Shown here one piece after another: positions 17,033 through 25,757 of a stretch of 29,617 nt of DNA. Position numbers and translations under genes: made by a program. The DNA comes from a virus: positions 1 to 29,617 of the IMG/VR virus record IMGVR_UViG_3300042541_000229, one strand, 5' to 3'. Numbering within the stretch: the stretch's first letter is position 1; each line of letters begins with the position of its first letter. Under the pieces are notes generated by a model. The model was not told the origin of the DNA. It did no database searches and saw only the letters and a program-made list of their open reading frames with translations.

Positions 17033-17060
17033 TAAAAAGAGGGGGAGTTGCCCCCCCCCC
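17033..17060 (-). terminator. Intrinsic terminator after the capsid block
   Basis: On the minus strand a run of G residues (complement of 17051-17060) pairs with a CCCCC tract after a six-base GCAACT-type loop, and the stem is followed by TCTTTTT. This fits a Rho-independent terminator. It stands between the gene ending at 17066 and the one starting at 17022. It may allow partial read-through, giving more capsid than tail transcript. Confidence 0.75.
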
Positions 17061-17065
17061 AATTA

Positions 17066-17521
17066 TTATTTCTGAGCGTACACCACAGTGAAATTTATCA
17101 CAGCTTGCGTGGTCAGGATGGTTCCATTGGGGTCAATCGTGCAATACACGACTGTGTTTGTACCAATGTTAGACATCGCCAACAACGTTGCTACGGTAGG
17201 AACTCCTGTTGAACGAACAGTAGTCCACATATCAACTGACGGTATGTATTGAGCTCCGCCTGCCGCAGTACCAACGGTACATGGCAATGTCGTAGCAGTA
17301 CCAGCACCTTCAACCTGAAGCACGGTCTTATCGATATAGACATCGATAATTTGTGATCCAGATGGAAGTGTCAGTGTACCAGTAGAGGGCAAGCCAGTTG
17401 CCAAGCTTGTTACTGGGACAACTTGAGATACTACAACATAGCCGCCATCAGTGCTTTGGGTAAGCGTTCCAGAACCTGTCATCAGCGTAGAGCCAATGTA
17501 AGTCGTTGCTAAGCCAGCCAT
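17066..17521 (-). CDS. Beta-rich capsid-associated protein
   Basis: This 151-aa protein is rich in Thr, Val, Gly and Ala (PSTGTLTLPSGSQIIDVYID and VINFTVVYAQK). It lies immediately downstream of the major capsid protein, with a hairpin between, and ahead of a terminator, so it is probably made in large amount. A decoration or head-stabilising protein is a fair guess. I recognise no specific family. Confidence 0.6.
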   Translation of the reverse strand: MAGLATTYIGSTLMTGSGTLTQSTDGGYVVVSQVVPVTSLATGLPSTGTLTLPSGSQIIDVYIDKTVLQVEGAGTATTLPCTVGTAAGGAQYIPSVDMWTTVRSTGVPTVATLLAMSNIGTNTVVYCTIDPNGTILTTQAVINFTVVYAQK

Positions 17522-17541
17522 ATTCCTTCTCCTTTGTAGGA

Positions 17542-17563
17542 GCCGAGAGCTTTCGCCCTCGGC
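17542..17563 (-). other. GAAA-loop hairpin between capsid and next gene
   Basis: On the minus strand GCCGAGGGC, loop GAAA, GCTCTCGGC form a nine-pair stem with one G-U pair. There is no T-run after it, so it is unlikely to be a terminator. It may protect the capsid mRNA from decay or set a processing point. It lies 8 bases after the capsid stop and 20 bases ahead of the next start. Confidence 0.6.
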
Positions 17564-17571
17564 AAGTTAGA

Positions 17572-18489
17572 TTAAAGACCCGCTGTACCGTAAACGGTAC
17601 GGGGATCAGTCCAACCCGGAATATAACGCTCAGTTGCCTTGTAGCGCATGGAGTCTGTTTCAAAGTCTCCTTCCATGCTCTTCTCAAGGCTACGGCGCAT
17701 CATCAGCTGCAGGCCAACTTGTGCATCTGTCTTCACCCACCAAGCAGTGGTAGAGGTCAGACGAGACAGGTTAGCTTGTCCGCCAGACAACATGCCCATT
17801 GACTTGATCGGGTTGATGTCGTTGTTTGCGTTACCAGCCCGCAGAACAGACTTCAACAGGACTTCAGCTTGGAACACGTTTGAAGGGCTAACAACCAAAC
17901 ACTCAGGGGTCAGACGAATCCGTTTGCCGTTGTTGTCAACTGCGTTGCGGATCTGAATCAACATCTGTTCCAACGAGGTTTGTGACAGAGCTGCAGGGGT
18001 TGCCAGCACATTGCTGAACGTGCCGCTTGCTATCGGGTGCGAAGCACTTACTAGTGCAACGCCATCGCCACCTACATATGCACCGCCAGTGAATGAGCGG
18101 TTCAAGATGTTAGCGCACAATGTTTCTTTGGTTTCAATCAATGACTGAGCCAAGTGCTTGGCGTAGGTCTGACCGATAGAGATATGATCGCCATCCTCAA
18201 CCAGAACTTTGGTCAGGGCAAATGCCAGACCGTAGACCTTGTAGACGTAACGAGCATTGAACAGAACTCCACCAGCCTGATATGTGACAGGCATGCCATC
18301 GGGCAACTCAGGAGCCGCGCCAAAGCCATAAAGAACTGGTTCTTCATGGTAGTTGCGTGGGATACCCTTGCGCTCGGTGAATACTTGCTTCCATTCGTCA
18401 GCACGTTGGTCATATATGCCATCAAACTCTTCATTTAGAATCGGCTCAACAATCGATCTAAAGTCTGTACTTCGCATTGGGACTGCCAT
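17572..18489 (-). CDS. Major capsid protein
   Basis: This 305-aa protein fits an HK97-fold major capsid protein: MRSTDFRSIVEPILNEEF at the start, a helix-rich middle ending KHLAQSLIETKETL, then SASHPIASGTFSN and QTSLEQMLIQIRNAVDNNGKRI, as in Mu-like and related major head proteins. The sequence LVVSPSNVFQAEVLLKS and the C-terminal TDSMRYKATERYIPGWTDPRTVYG agree with the capsid P domain. It has a strong GGAGGG ribosome site. It would form the shell with the scaffold and capsid-associated genes around it. The function is based on family pattern and place between the scaffold and tail genes. Confidence 0.85.
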   Translation of the reverse strand: MAVPMRSTDFRSIVEPILNEEFDGIYDQRADEWKQVFTERKGIPRNYHEEPVLYGFGAAPELPDGMPVTYQAGGVLFNARYVYKVYGLAFALTKVLVEDGDHISIGQTYAKHLAQSLIETKETLCANILNRSFTGGAYVGGDGVALVSASHPIASGTFSNVLATPAALSQTSLEQMLIQIRNAVDNNGKRIRLTPECLVVSPSNVFQAEVLLKSVLRAGNANNDINPIKSMGMLSGGQANLSRLTSTTAWWVKTDAQVGLQLMMRRSLEKSMEGDFETDSMRYKATERYIPGWTDPRTVYGTAGL

Positions 18490-18502
18490 GTTCTATCCCT
18501 CC

Positions 18503-19054
18503 TTAATAAGCAGCAATTGTAGCAACGTTCTGGTGTTTCGACAGCTCAACCTGAACGATTACATATGTATCACCCCATGCATTATCTGGGCCGGGGGTGA
18601 TTCCGATAACTCTCATTGGTGCGTTGGTGGTCGTGGTTGACACGCCTAGAGTCGCTGTGCTCAGACCAGTGGTGGTCGAGCCTGAAGTGACTGCGGCAAA
18701 GTCAAACTGCTCACCAATGTTGCTAACAGCAATGGTTGCGTCTGTTTGGATTTCATAAACAATCATCGAATCAGAAGTCACATATGCAACAATGTTGGTT
18801 CCAACGTTGTTCGCTACCCATTTATTGGATACGCGACGACGACCGTCAGAATCTGTGAACTCAACACCCATGAATGTTCCGATGAGTGCGTCTGATGCTC
18901 CTGCTGGAACGACTTGTCCGGCTACAAGCTTGACTGGCTGATATTGCAGAATGGTGCTGGTGTAATTATCAGTCATGGTCAATGCCTGCGGACGAACGAA
19001 CCCGCTTGAGTGGTACGCTGGACGTAGTCCAAATGGTGCGCTTGTACTTGACAT
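18503..19054 (-). CDS. Capsid-associated (minor head) protein
   Basis: This 183-aa protein begins MSSTSAPFGLRPAYHSSG, as in small phage proteins encoded next to the major capsid gene. The rest is beta-rich: YQPVKLVAGQVVPAGAS, FMGVEFTDSDGRRRVSN, then low-complexity Thr, Ser and Ala near the end. It starts after a GAGGAT site and ends 13 bases before the capsid start. It may be a decoration protein or head-tail component. The function is a guess from the neighbours. Confidence 0.65.
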   Translation of the reverse strand: MSSTSAPFGLRPAYHSSGFVRPQALTMTDNYTSTILQYQPVKLVAGQVVPAGASDALIGTFMGVEFTDSDGRRRVSNKWVANNVGTNIVAYVTSDSMIVYEIQTDATIAVSNIGEQFDFAAVTSGSTTTGLSTATLGVSTTTTNAPMRVIGITPGPDNAWGDTYVIVQVELSKHQNVATIAAY

Positions 19055-19090
19055 ATAACAATCCTCTTTTTAAAGGTCGGAAAAGCCCAG

Positions 19091-19624
19091 CTAGTCAGAA
19101 AATACTGCTTTGCCGGGAGCTTCGCGCAGGGCTTGCATACCGTCACCTTCAATTACTCGTCCACCTGAACGTTGAATCCCGTCTGATATTTGGTCAACCA
19201 TAGATTGAAGCTTCTCATCTTCGCGCAATGGCGCATTGAAGTGAGCCTCTTCCATGTATGTGTTGTACAAACGCATAGGAATCTTAAATGCTAACATCTC
19301 GTTCACGCCAATCATTCCAGCATACTCGCCCGTCTTAACGGTTGCGTAGTCCCAGCCCGGTACATCACTAGGCTTTACTTGCTCGTATCCTAACCTCATA
19401 CGAGCGTGGACTGTATCACGGGGATTGGTGGTTGTTAGCCAACAGGTGTGATAATCAGGTATCTTCGGCAGATCAGGCAGTGCGCTTTGAAAAAACTGCT
19501 GCCTGAACATTTCAATGCGATCATCATCGGATAACTCACGAGATTCTTTGGCCGAACGACTTAGTTCCGCCCTAGACTGACGTGCTGGATCCGCTGCTTT
19601 TTTTAGTCTCTCATCACTACTCAT
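19091..19624 (-). CDS. Unknown 177-aa head-module protein
   Basis: I place the start at the ATG at 19624, behind AAAGGAG, giving 177 residues. An upstream codon at 19657 would put the ribosome site inside the gene. The start is charged and helical (MSSDERLKKAADP), followed by FFQSALPDLPKIPDYHTCWL and VPGWDYATVKTGEYAGMIGVNEMLAFKIP. It lies between the scaffold-like gene and the capsid-associated gene and is conserved in feel with small phage head proteins, but I cannot name it. Confidence 0.6.
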   Translation of the reverse strand: MSSDERLKKAADPARQSRAELSRSAKESRELSDDDRIEMFRQQFFQSALPDLPKIPDYHTCWLTTTNPRDTVHARMRLGYEQVKPSDVPGWDYATVKTGEYAGMIGVNEMLAFKIPMRLYNTYMEEAHFNAPLREDEKLQSMVDQISDGIQRSGGRVIEGDGMQALREAPGKAVFSD

Positions 19625-19643
19625 AGTACTCACTCCTTTATTT

Positions 19644-20552
19644 TCAGCGAGTTGCATTATTTTTGTCCCACTTCGCGTATTGCTTCAAATAGCGTTGCCG
19701 CGAAGCCGGATCATCCCATACACCAGCGTCAACCATAGCCTGTTTACGTTCTGGTGAAACATATACTTCATTGCGTGAACTCCTTGGGACATGTTCCCTA
19801 CCTGATCCCATCGGTGGCCCGCGCCGTGCACCTTTTGATTCTACATTAAGTTCGGCTATTCGTTTATCTAATTCTTGCCAGTAGTCTAGCGACTGCGGGT
19901 TGTAACCCTCGCCAGATAACTCCTTATCAATCTCCAAGGCCATCTGCGACTTGGTATCACCAGAAGCAGGATCATACCATGGGTTAAGTTTAACCCAATC
20001 CTGCGCCAGTTGTGCGGGTGGCGGCTGCTGGAATGTCGGAGTGGGCTCATTAGCCTTGCGACTAATGGCATTCCTAGCTACATCAAGCTGCCTTGCTGTG
20101 GATATCGCATCATCACGAATCCGCATCGCCCTAGCAACATCCTCGCCATTACCCATCTCAACTGCCCGAGCGATGATATGCTCAGCCGCCTTGACCTCTT
20201 CAACAGACTCCCTGAACCGCTTGTCCATTGCAAAGTATTCTGTACTGCTGGATCGCTTCTCGACACTGCTGAGTCGGGTTGAGAGCTCCTCATTCTGCTT
20301 GCGGAGGAGCTGCATCTCGGCCTTGTCGCGCTCTATTGCTGCCTTTCGGCGGTGAGCTCGCTCGGTCTTCTCCTCACGTCTACGCTTCCTGATCCCGTCC
20401 CGGTCATCACCCTCTTCGGTGAGTCGTGCGTCTCCGTCATCGTCATCATCGGCACTATCAAGCTTGGTGTCAACTGCTACATACTCCTCGCCCTCTACCT
20501 CAGTGCCAGCCTTCTCGTCATCATCACTCAATACTTCTTCATTGCTCGCCAT
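19644..20552 (-). CDS. Scaffolding-like protein
   Basis: This 302-aa protein has a strongly acidic N-terminus (repeated Asp and Glu over about residues 8-50), a highly charged central helix with ERAHRRKAAIERDKAEMQ and coiled-coil pattern to about residue 175, and a proline-rich hinge FQQPPPAQ. It ends with a basic helix (RKQAMVDAGVWDDPASRQRYLKQY). This layout is typical of phage scaffolds, which sit inside the procapsid and bind the capsid protein through a basic helical end. Its place, upstream of the major capsid gene and after the co-chaperonin, fits. No protease is visible in the window. Confidence 0.7.
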   Translation of the reverse strand: MASNEEVLSDDDEKAGTEVEGEEYVAVDTKLDSADDDDDGDARLTEEGDDRDGIRKRRREEKTERAHRRKAAIERDKAEMQLLRKQNEELSTRLSSVEKRSSSTEYFAMDKRFRESVEEVKAAEHIIARAVEMGNGEDVARAMRIRDDAISTARQLDVARNAISRKANEPTPTFQQPPPAQLAQDWVKLNPWYDPASGDTKSQMALEIDKELSGEGYNPQSLDYWQELDKRIAELNVESKGARRGPPMGSGREHVPRSSRNEVYVSPERKQAMVDAGVWDDPASRQRYLKQYAKWDKNNATR

Positions 20553-20571
20553 AATAAGCTCCTTTCAGCTA

Positions 20572-20991
20572 TTAGATAAACGCACGAATCTTCGTGGGGT
20601 CTCCCGTAATTTTGCCGATAACGTCCAGATCATTGTAAATAACAAACTCGATCTCTTCTTCGCCAAACCTTACAGTCCATCGGTCACCGCCATACTTCGG
20701 TGTCCTAACATAATCGCCGATCTGACACCAAGCCCCTTCAGGCCACAGTTCCATCGTGTTGCGATTCTTAAACGCCAGTGATCCAACTCCGATCACCTTC
20801 GATACCTGAGTGTTGCTCGCTTCTGTCTTGCGAACATCTTCGGGAATGAAGATACCAGACTTGGTCTGAGCTCTTGCCCTGCGAATCTGAACCATTATGC
20901 GAGATCCGAGCGGCAAAATGCCCGGATCAACTTCTGGGAATGATTCGTCCGCCGTGGCGTGTGATAAGTCTATTGGTGTTTCGAGTAGCAT
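20572..20991 (-). CDS. GroES-like co-chaperonin
   Basis: This 139-aa protein has the GroES fold pattern: GILPLGSRIMVQIRRA (first strands), a mobile loop with the GIFI hydrophobic patch at about residues 46-49, VIGVGS in the position of GEVLAVG, GDYVRTPKYGGDRW, and IYNDLDVIGKI at the end, like the GroES VSEDDILAIVE segment. In phages such as T4 the equivalent (gp31) replaces GroES so GroEL can fold the capsid protein. The gene lies just before the scaffold and capsid genes, which fits that job. It has an AGGAGG site. The N-terminal ~20 residues and the loop length differ from GroES. Confidence 0.85.
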   Translation of the reverse strand: MLLETPIDLSHATADESFPEVDPGILPLGSRIMVQIRRARAQTKSGIFIPEDVRKTEASNTQVSKVIGVGSLAFKNRNTMELWPEGAWCQIGDYVRTPKYGGDRWTVRFGEEEIEFVIYNDLDVIGKITGDPTKIRAFI

Positions 20992-21014
20992 ATGCCTACC
21001 TCCTATGCTGATGG

Positions 21015-21206
21015 TTAAAGTTCTCTCTTGTCTTGGTCATTTAAGACCTTCTCTATCTTGAGCAGGGCGGTTTCTAGGCCAGCATAGAAGCCGACCTTCT
21101 TGCCATACTCAAAATCTATTTGCTTCCCATCAGAGGAGAACTTCATCGAATCATGAGCGATCCGATTTTGCTCCTCTTTGATCAGGAAGATTATCCTTGC
21201 AATCAT
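21015..21206 (-). CDS. Unknown 63-aa helical protein
   Basis: This small protein is mostly helical and charged: MIARIIFLIKEEQNRIAHDSMKF, then DGKQIDFEYGKKVGFYAG and LLKIEKVLNDQDKREL. Its start overlaps the stop of the 61-aa gene upstream (ATGA). It precedes the co-chaperonin. I recognise no family. Confidence 0.6.
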   Translation of the reverse strand: MIARIIFLIKEEQNRIAHDSMKFSSDGKQIDFEYGKKVGFYAGLETALLKIEKVLNDQDKREL

Positions 21207-21388
21207 TTACTAACGCGACCCTCGGTACGGCTTGATGGCATTGGCGTTGTCGTTACCTTCATCTTAGGCTTCATCGTTGCCTTGCCTGAAGGTTGTGCTG
21301 GGGTTGGCGATGGATCTTTGCCGCTGCCGAGTGATGTTGGATACCCTTTGCCCATTGCCATTAGTTTGTGCAGACTTATTGCTTCCAT
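21203..21388 (-). CDS. Unknown 61-aa basic Thr/Ser/Pro-rich protein
   Basis: Accepted because it has a strong AAAGGAGAT site and fits exactly between the portal and the 63-aa gene, with a 4-base overlap with the latter. The protein is short and low in complexity: MEAISLHKLMAMGKGYP, then many Pro, Ser, Thr and Lys residues with no clear structure. It could be a small basic protein of the head. Confidence 0.55.
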   Translation of the reverse strand: MEAISLHKLMAMGKGYPTSLGSGKDPSPTPAQPSGKATMKPKMKVTTTPMPSSRTEGRVSK

Positions 21389-21399
21389 GTTTATCTCCT

Positions 21400-23934
21400 T
21401 TAAGGTAGTGGATTTGGATTGATGCCAGTGCCAGTTGAATAACCGATCTTCTCGCCACTCTCGACCTCGAGAGCTGCCAACTGCTTGGCGGTGTTGTTGT
21501 CTTCTGCGTTCATTCTCATGCGTGATTGTAACTCTACTTCCTGTCTATGGTCTTCACGATCTTGACGTAACTTCTCTTTATCCAGCTCAGCCTGCAGCTG
21601 CATGACCTTCTGTTGTAGCTCAACCTTGGTCGTCTCTTGATCCATAGCCATCTTGGCCTGATCAGCAGCAGCCTTAACCTGATCTGCTGCAGCCTTCCTG
21701 TCAACTTCCTTCTGAGCTGTGTCGATAGCTGGATCTGTCTGAGGCGGCGACAATGACTGAAGGGTCTCGATTGCCTTGTTGATGATGTCAGGTATTCCCT
21801 TCAGGGAGTCGTTGATCTCACCAATAACAGACTGGCTCGCAGCTGCCATCACCCTGTCGAATGCCTTCTTCTCTTCTTCTGTCGCCTTTACCTGAAGCTT
21901 TTCAATGGGTTGGCCTGCGGCCTCGGATGCAACGTCCACCATACGAGTGACATACCACAGAACCATGTGCTCCCTGATGTGCTCGAGCAATATAGGCACT
22001 GCGGTCGGTGCGGCCACCCGGCTAGATCCAAGTACTGGACTGGTCAGGAAGTCTAAGTGAACCTGCAGATGGGCCAGATGCTCTTGGTCAGGGTAGGCGG
22101 CAATCGGCCTGCTCATGGTCGCAGCGAGGTTCTCGTTCACCGCATTCATCTCGGCAACCTCTGGCACTGGGTTCAATAACGAATCGCCCTCTGGAACCTT
22201 CAGCTGTTTGAGCAGCAGCTCCTCGATCTTCCTAGCGTTGTACAGCTCTGGATGTGCATCAGCCCGCTGAACTACCGCCTGAATCTGCGCGAAACGCTGA
22301 GCATCGCTGTAGATATTCGGGTCAGAAACCGGGATAACATCCATCGGGCCCTCAAAGTCTTTCCTGTAAACCAGCAGCGAACCTGTATCATCATAAATCT
22401 CCTTCTCTTCCATGTAGAACTTGTTGATTCTAAACAGAACTTGTAACACGCGAGCCATGGCATCATGAACCCGAGCGTGTATCGAACTGAATACAATCAT
22501 GCCCTGCTCGATCCGAGCCATCGTTGTTCCGACCGGGACATTGGCGCTATTGTCTGACAGATCCTCAAAGGTGGTTCTGACCACGCCCTTGCCTGCGTCA
22601 ACCAGATAACCCAGCAGGCTGTACAGAACCTGTGATGGTGGATTGAACGGGAGCGGCATCATAACCTTGCGGATATCGTCCTGACTGAATGATCCCTCGA
22701 TCTCGAGCACTTCGGTCGGGTCGATACGGTCTGACTGACCGCCAGCTCCGCCCTTGAGCTTCAGCATGCCGGGGAAGTTGTTGATGTGAGCCGAGTCAAG
22801 CAGCGCCCTCAATGCGCCAGTAGCAGCAGCTGACAACCCGCCAATCATATGCGTCAGGCCAATAGGATAAGCGCCACGCCATGGAACGAATGGGAACTCA
22901 ATGATCCAGACCAGCTCTTCCATGAGCTCGTCGTCCTCTTCCCAGTTGCGGTAGATCGAGAGCACTGTCTGAGTCTGCTTGTCTATCGAGATGATGTACG
23001 GTGCAGTTCCCTCGGTATCGTCCTCGATGTCATAGAAGGCATTGATCTCGTAGATCGTCCTGAGTCCGTCCGTGTTGTATGCGTCCGCATCACGTCCCTC
23101 GATCTTGTCGTTGGCCCGCTCAGACTTCGATACCTCTGGGGTTGATGGGTTGGCTACCAAGACGATGTCGCGGTACATGCCAGACCGAACCCTGCGGTCG
23201 TACTCTAGCTTGGTGACATACTGGACATGGGTCTTGCGGTCAGCCGTATAGAAGTTGGTGGCCGAGAACGGCAGATAGATGTCATCTACCGAGATGAACT
23301 GTGGGCAAGGCTTCTTGCGCCGTGAGTCCCACGTCAGCTTCATGTACTGAACGCCGCCGAGCGGCATCTGTGTTGCCATCTGCTCGAGCTCTGACCTGAA
23401 CTCAGGCATCTGCTTGGTGGTCTGCCAGTTCAGGAACTTCGACAGCCGCTCAGCCTTCTTGAACTTGGCCTCGGTCAGCTCACCCACAACGTTCTGACGG
23501 GCTGGCCCGCCGGGGGGCATGATCTCCTTCATGACCCGTGACGAGAAGTCCACGCATGCTTCGGTCAGCATTGGGTGAACTACCTTGCTCGCCCCGGTGA
23601 ACGCTGCGCCGCCGGGAGCGTCATCGCCTAGACCAGTGCGGCGGATACCTTCTTCGTACTGTTCGTCCCGGCGCTTGCGGGCTTCCTTGTCTCGCTCGAC
23701 TAGGTCACAGAGTGCGCTACCAATCGCAGCGAGCTCACCCTCGGGCAAGTCTTCCGCCAGATTGGCGTAGAACTCACTGTCGCCGGGGAGTGGCTTATTC
23801 GATAGCTTGACGATTGCACCGCCATCTTCGGTGTCCTCGACATCGCCCTCTTCTTCATCATCATCGACTGGCATCATCTCGCCGATCTGCTCTTCCATCG
23901 TGTCGTCTTGGTCGTTCATGTCTTTGGTAGCCAT
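21400..23934 (-). CDS. Portal protein
   Basis: This 844-aa protein is in the right place (directly after TerL) for a portal, and its length is among the larger ones seen for short-tailed phages. The N-terminus is acidic (about residues 10-40). It then has VHPMLTEACVDFSSRVMKEIMPPGG and a typical middle (WRGAYPIGLTHMIGGLSAAATGALRALLDSAHINNFPG) for the wing and stem. Near FEDLSDNSANVPVGTTMARIEQG is the clip-region pattern. The last ~140 residues are a long helical coiled region (KAAADQVKAAADQAKM...), like the barrel of P22-type portals. It should form the ring for DNA entry and bind the adaptors at 6431 and 12449. Confidence 0.85.
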   Translation of the reverse strand: MATKDMNDQDDTMEEQIGEMMPVDDDEEEGDVEDTEDGGAIVKLSNKPLPGDSEFYANLAEDLPEGELAAIGSALCDLVERDKEARKRRDEQYEEGIRRTGLGDDAPGGAAFTGASKVVHPMLTEACVDFSSRVMKEIMPPGGPARQNVVGELTEAKFKKAERLSKFLNWQTTKQMPEFRSELEQMATQMPLGGVQYMKLTWDSRRKKPCPQFISVDDIYLPFSATNFYTADRKTHVQYVTKLEYDRRVRSGMYRDIVLVANPSTPEVSKSERANDKIEGRDADAYNTDGLRTIYEINAFYDIEDDTEGTAPYIISIDKQTQTVLSIYRNWEEDDELMEELVWIIEFPFVPWRGAYPIGLTHMIGGLSAAATGALRALLDSAHINNFPGMLKLKGGAGGQSDRIDPTEVLEIEGSFSQDDIRKVMMPLPFNPPSQVLYSLLGYLVDAGKGVVRTTFEDLSDNSANVPVGTTMARIEQGMIVFSSIHARVHDAMARVLQVLFRINKFYMEEKEIYDDTGSLLVYRKDFEGPMDVIPVSDPNIYSDAQRFAQIQAVVQRADAHPELYNARKIEELLLKQLKVPEGDSLLNPVPEVAEMNAVNENLAATMSRPIAAYPDQEHLAHLQVHLDFLTSPVLGSSRVAAPTAVPILLEHIREHMVLWYVTRMVDVASEAAGQPIEKLQVKATEEEKKAFDRVMAAASQSVIGEINDSLKGIPDIINKAIETLQSLSPPQTDPAIDTAQKEVDRKAAADQVKAAADQAKMAMDQETTKVELQQKVMQLQAELDKEKLRQDREDHRQEVELQSRMRMNAEDNNTAKQLAALEVESGEKIGYSTGTGINPNPLP

Positions 23935-23944
23935 TTGATCCCCA

Positions 23945-25435
23945 TCAAGCTGAGTAAGGGTTCACTGCCTTTGATGGCGGTGAACGGCGTTGTGCCTTGT
24001 CGTTGTCATCGGTCTTGCGTGTTACTGAAATCTGGTTCCTATCAGCCAGCAGCCTGAGTGCCTGCGTGGTTGAGTCAACATAGTCATCGTGCTTAATCGA
24101 TCCCTCTCCGTAGAAGCTACAGACCTGAGTGATCAGTGGATCTGCCCAGCTCTTCGGCATGCCGTGCTTCTTCTCTGATTCTACAACCCACACATACTTG
24201 TGTGCAAACAGATGACTAACTGCATGAAGACGCTGCAGCTTGTCAGCCCGTCCGGGGTTATAAGGATACGCCAGTATGTCTTCTCTTGCCAGCATCTGTC
24301 GAAGACTGATACCAGAGCCCTTGTCCTCAATGACGAGCAGGTCAGGCTTGCGGCCACCGAACTGCGACTGCTTTGGCCCGAACATCGGAGCGATCATCGG
24401 CTTCGAGTCGTCATCACCATACCGAACCTGATACTCCTTCCTAACTCTCTCGATCAGAGCGGGCATTCCGAGCCGCTCCTCCCAGCAGTCCAGCAGCAGG
24501 AACGCTGGCTTCTTCTCGTGCCTGAATACGCCCCAGACTGAGCATGCTGTTGGATCAGGGTCGTGCGACTTCTTGTTAGTAGTCTGCTCGCTGAAGGCGG
24601 TGTCGAGCGACATCACGATGTACTCGAACGCTGGCAGCACCTTGTCGTGGGGCCAGAGCTCGAACCATTCTCGCTTGATGATGCCTGACTCTTCCGGGTT
24701 CAGCACCTCGGCATGGATCTCTTGCCGCCCGAGCTGCGTACCTTCGTACAGCAGGATCTGATCCTTGAAGCTTGGTGCTAGGTTGTCTATGTTCGAGTAG
24801 GTGCTGGCCCGTGTGCAGATCACGCTCTTCTTGCGCTTGACCAGATCCGCTATGAGTGGCTTGGGCTTGGGAGTGGTGGTGCAGAGGATCCTCGGCTTCG
24901 AGCCGAGTCTCATACCGAACTGGATCATGTCCCATGCGTCATCGAGATACTCCCAAGCCGCCAGCTCGTCACACCACCCGCCATGAAACTGTGGGCCCCG
25001 CAGGCGCTCTGGCTCCGATGCGGCGATCCCCTTAATGATCGTGCCATTCTTGAGCACAATCTCGTGCAGTGACTTTGAGTACGTCTCGATGATCTCCGGC
25101 GGACAGACGCTGATCAATCCGCTCTCGCCCTCGAAGCATACGTCCCGTATGTCCCCCGAGGTGGGGGCCGACACCAGCCACCGTGTGCCGGGTTGCGACC
25201 AGCCGTACCACCATATGGCTTCAGCCGCCGACCGAGTCTTGCCTGCACCACGGCCAGCGAGCAGCAGCCACACCGACCAGTCGCCTTCATCCGGCGGCGG
25301 GAGCTGGTGATCGAGCGATATCGACAGCCACTTAACTCGAGCCCTGATCGCAGCCCGGTAGGCTGGCGGTAACTTGCCTAGCTCCGGGCTGTTCTTAATC
25401 CTATCTGTGAACTCATCGATGACGCTACTTTGCAT
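23945..25435 (-). CDS. terL: Terminase large subunit
   Basis: This 496-aa packaging motor has both enzymatic parts. ATPase: Walker A AGRGAGKT at residues 60-67, Walker B GGWCDE with Asp156 and Glu157, and a TTTP coupling motif at 186-189. RNase H-like nuclease: Asp278 in MSLDTAF, Glu370-Asp371 in LLVIEDKGSG, and the acidic cluster ending Asp451 and Asp454 in DDYVDSTTQAL. It uses ATP to pull DNA into the procapsid and cuts the concatemer. It overlaps the putative small-subunit gene by 11 bases and is followed by the portal gene. No frameshift or missing key residue is seen. Confidence 0.95.
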   Translation of the reverse strand: MQSSVIDEFTDRIKNSPELGKLPPAYRAAIRARVKWLSISLDHQLPPPDEGDWSVWLLLAGRGAGKTRSAAEAIWWYGWSQPGTRWLVSAPTSGDIRDVCFEGESGLISVCPPEIIETYSKSLHEIVLKNGTIIKGIAASEPERLRGPQFHGGWCDELAAWEYLDDAWDMIQFGMRLGSKPRILCTTTPKPKPLIADLVKRKKSVICTRASTYSNIDNLAPSFKDQILLYEGTQLGRQEIHAEVLNPEESGIIKREWFELWPHDKVLPAFEYIVMSLDTAFSEQTTNKKSHDPDPTACSVWGVFRHEKKPAFLLLDCWEERLGMPALIERVRKEYQVRYGDDDSKPMIAPMFGPKQSQFGGRKPDLLVIEDKGSGISLRQMLAREDILAYPYNPGRADKLQRLHAVSHLFAHKYVWVVESEKKHGMPKSWADPLITQVCSFYGEGSIKHDDYVDSTTQALRLLADRNQISVTRKTDDNDKAQRRSPPSKAVNPYSA

Positions 25436-25757
25436 CTTTCTGCTTTATTGCCAGCAGATCCTTCATGAGCGTGTTAGCGAAGTCCAGAACTTCGACTTGT
25501 ATAGGGCCCTGATCAACGCCAGTGACCTCCGTGCGTGATAACTTAGGCACATGGTACTCAATCATGTCTGTGTAGCACTGGAACGCTTTTAAAGGGCCTT
25601 CTGTCTCAGCGATAGCGTCCAACCAGATCTGCACTCGATGCGCGTTGCCATCCACGAACCGTGCGATAGCCTCTCTAGCGTTAGCTGTAGACTTGTTAAC
25701 GACCCCTTTGGGTCGTCCGGGGCCTGCTCCTTGTATCTTGTGTTTTTTTAATGCCAT
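25425..25757 (-). CDS. Putative terminase small subunit
   Basis: This 110-aa protein begins with a basic GPGRPKG patch (AT-hook-like, about residues 12-18). It continues helical: TANAREAIARFVDGN, RVQIWLDAIAETEGPLKAFQCYTDMIEYHVPKLSR. DNA-binding proteins of this size with this pattern are common as small terminase subunits, and the gene abuts TerL with an 11-base overlap. It starts six bases after the stop of the winged-helix gene. I cannot rule out that it is a different DNA-binding protein. Confidence 0.65.
   Translation of the reverse strand: MALKKHKIQGAGPGRPKGVVNKSTANAREAIARFVDGNAHRVQIWLDAIAETEGPLKAFQCYTDMIEYHVPKLSRTEVTGVDQGPIQVEVLDFANTLMKDLLAIKQKDAK

Noticed and set aside
24576-24935. 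119-aa minus-strand frame rich in His and Arg
   Set aside because: It is a shifted read of the terminase gene, whose complete motifs lie in the other frame.
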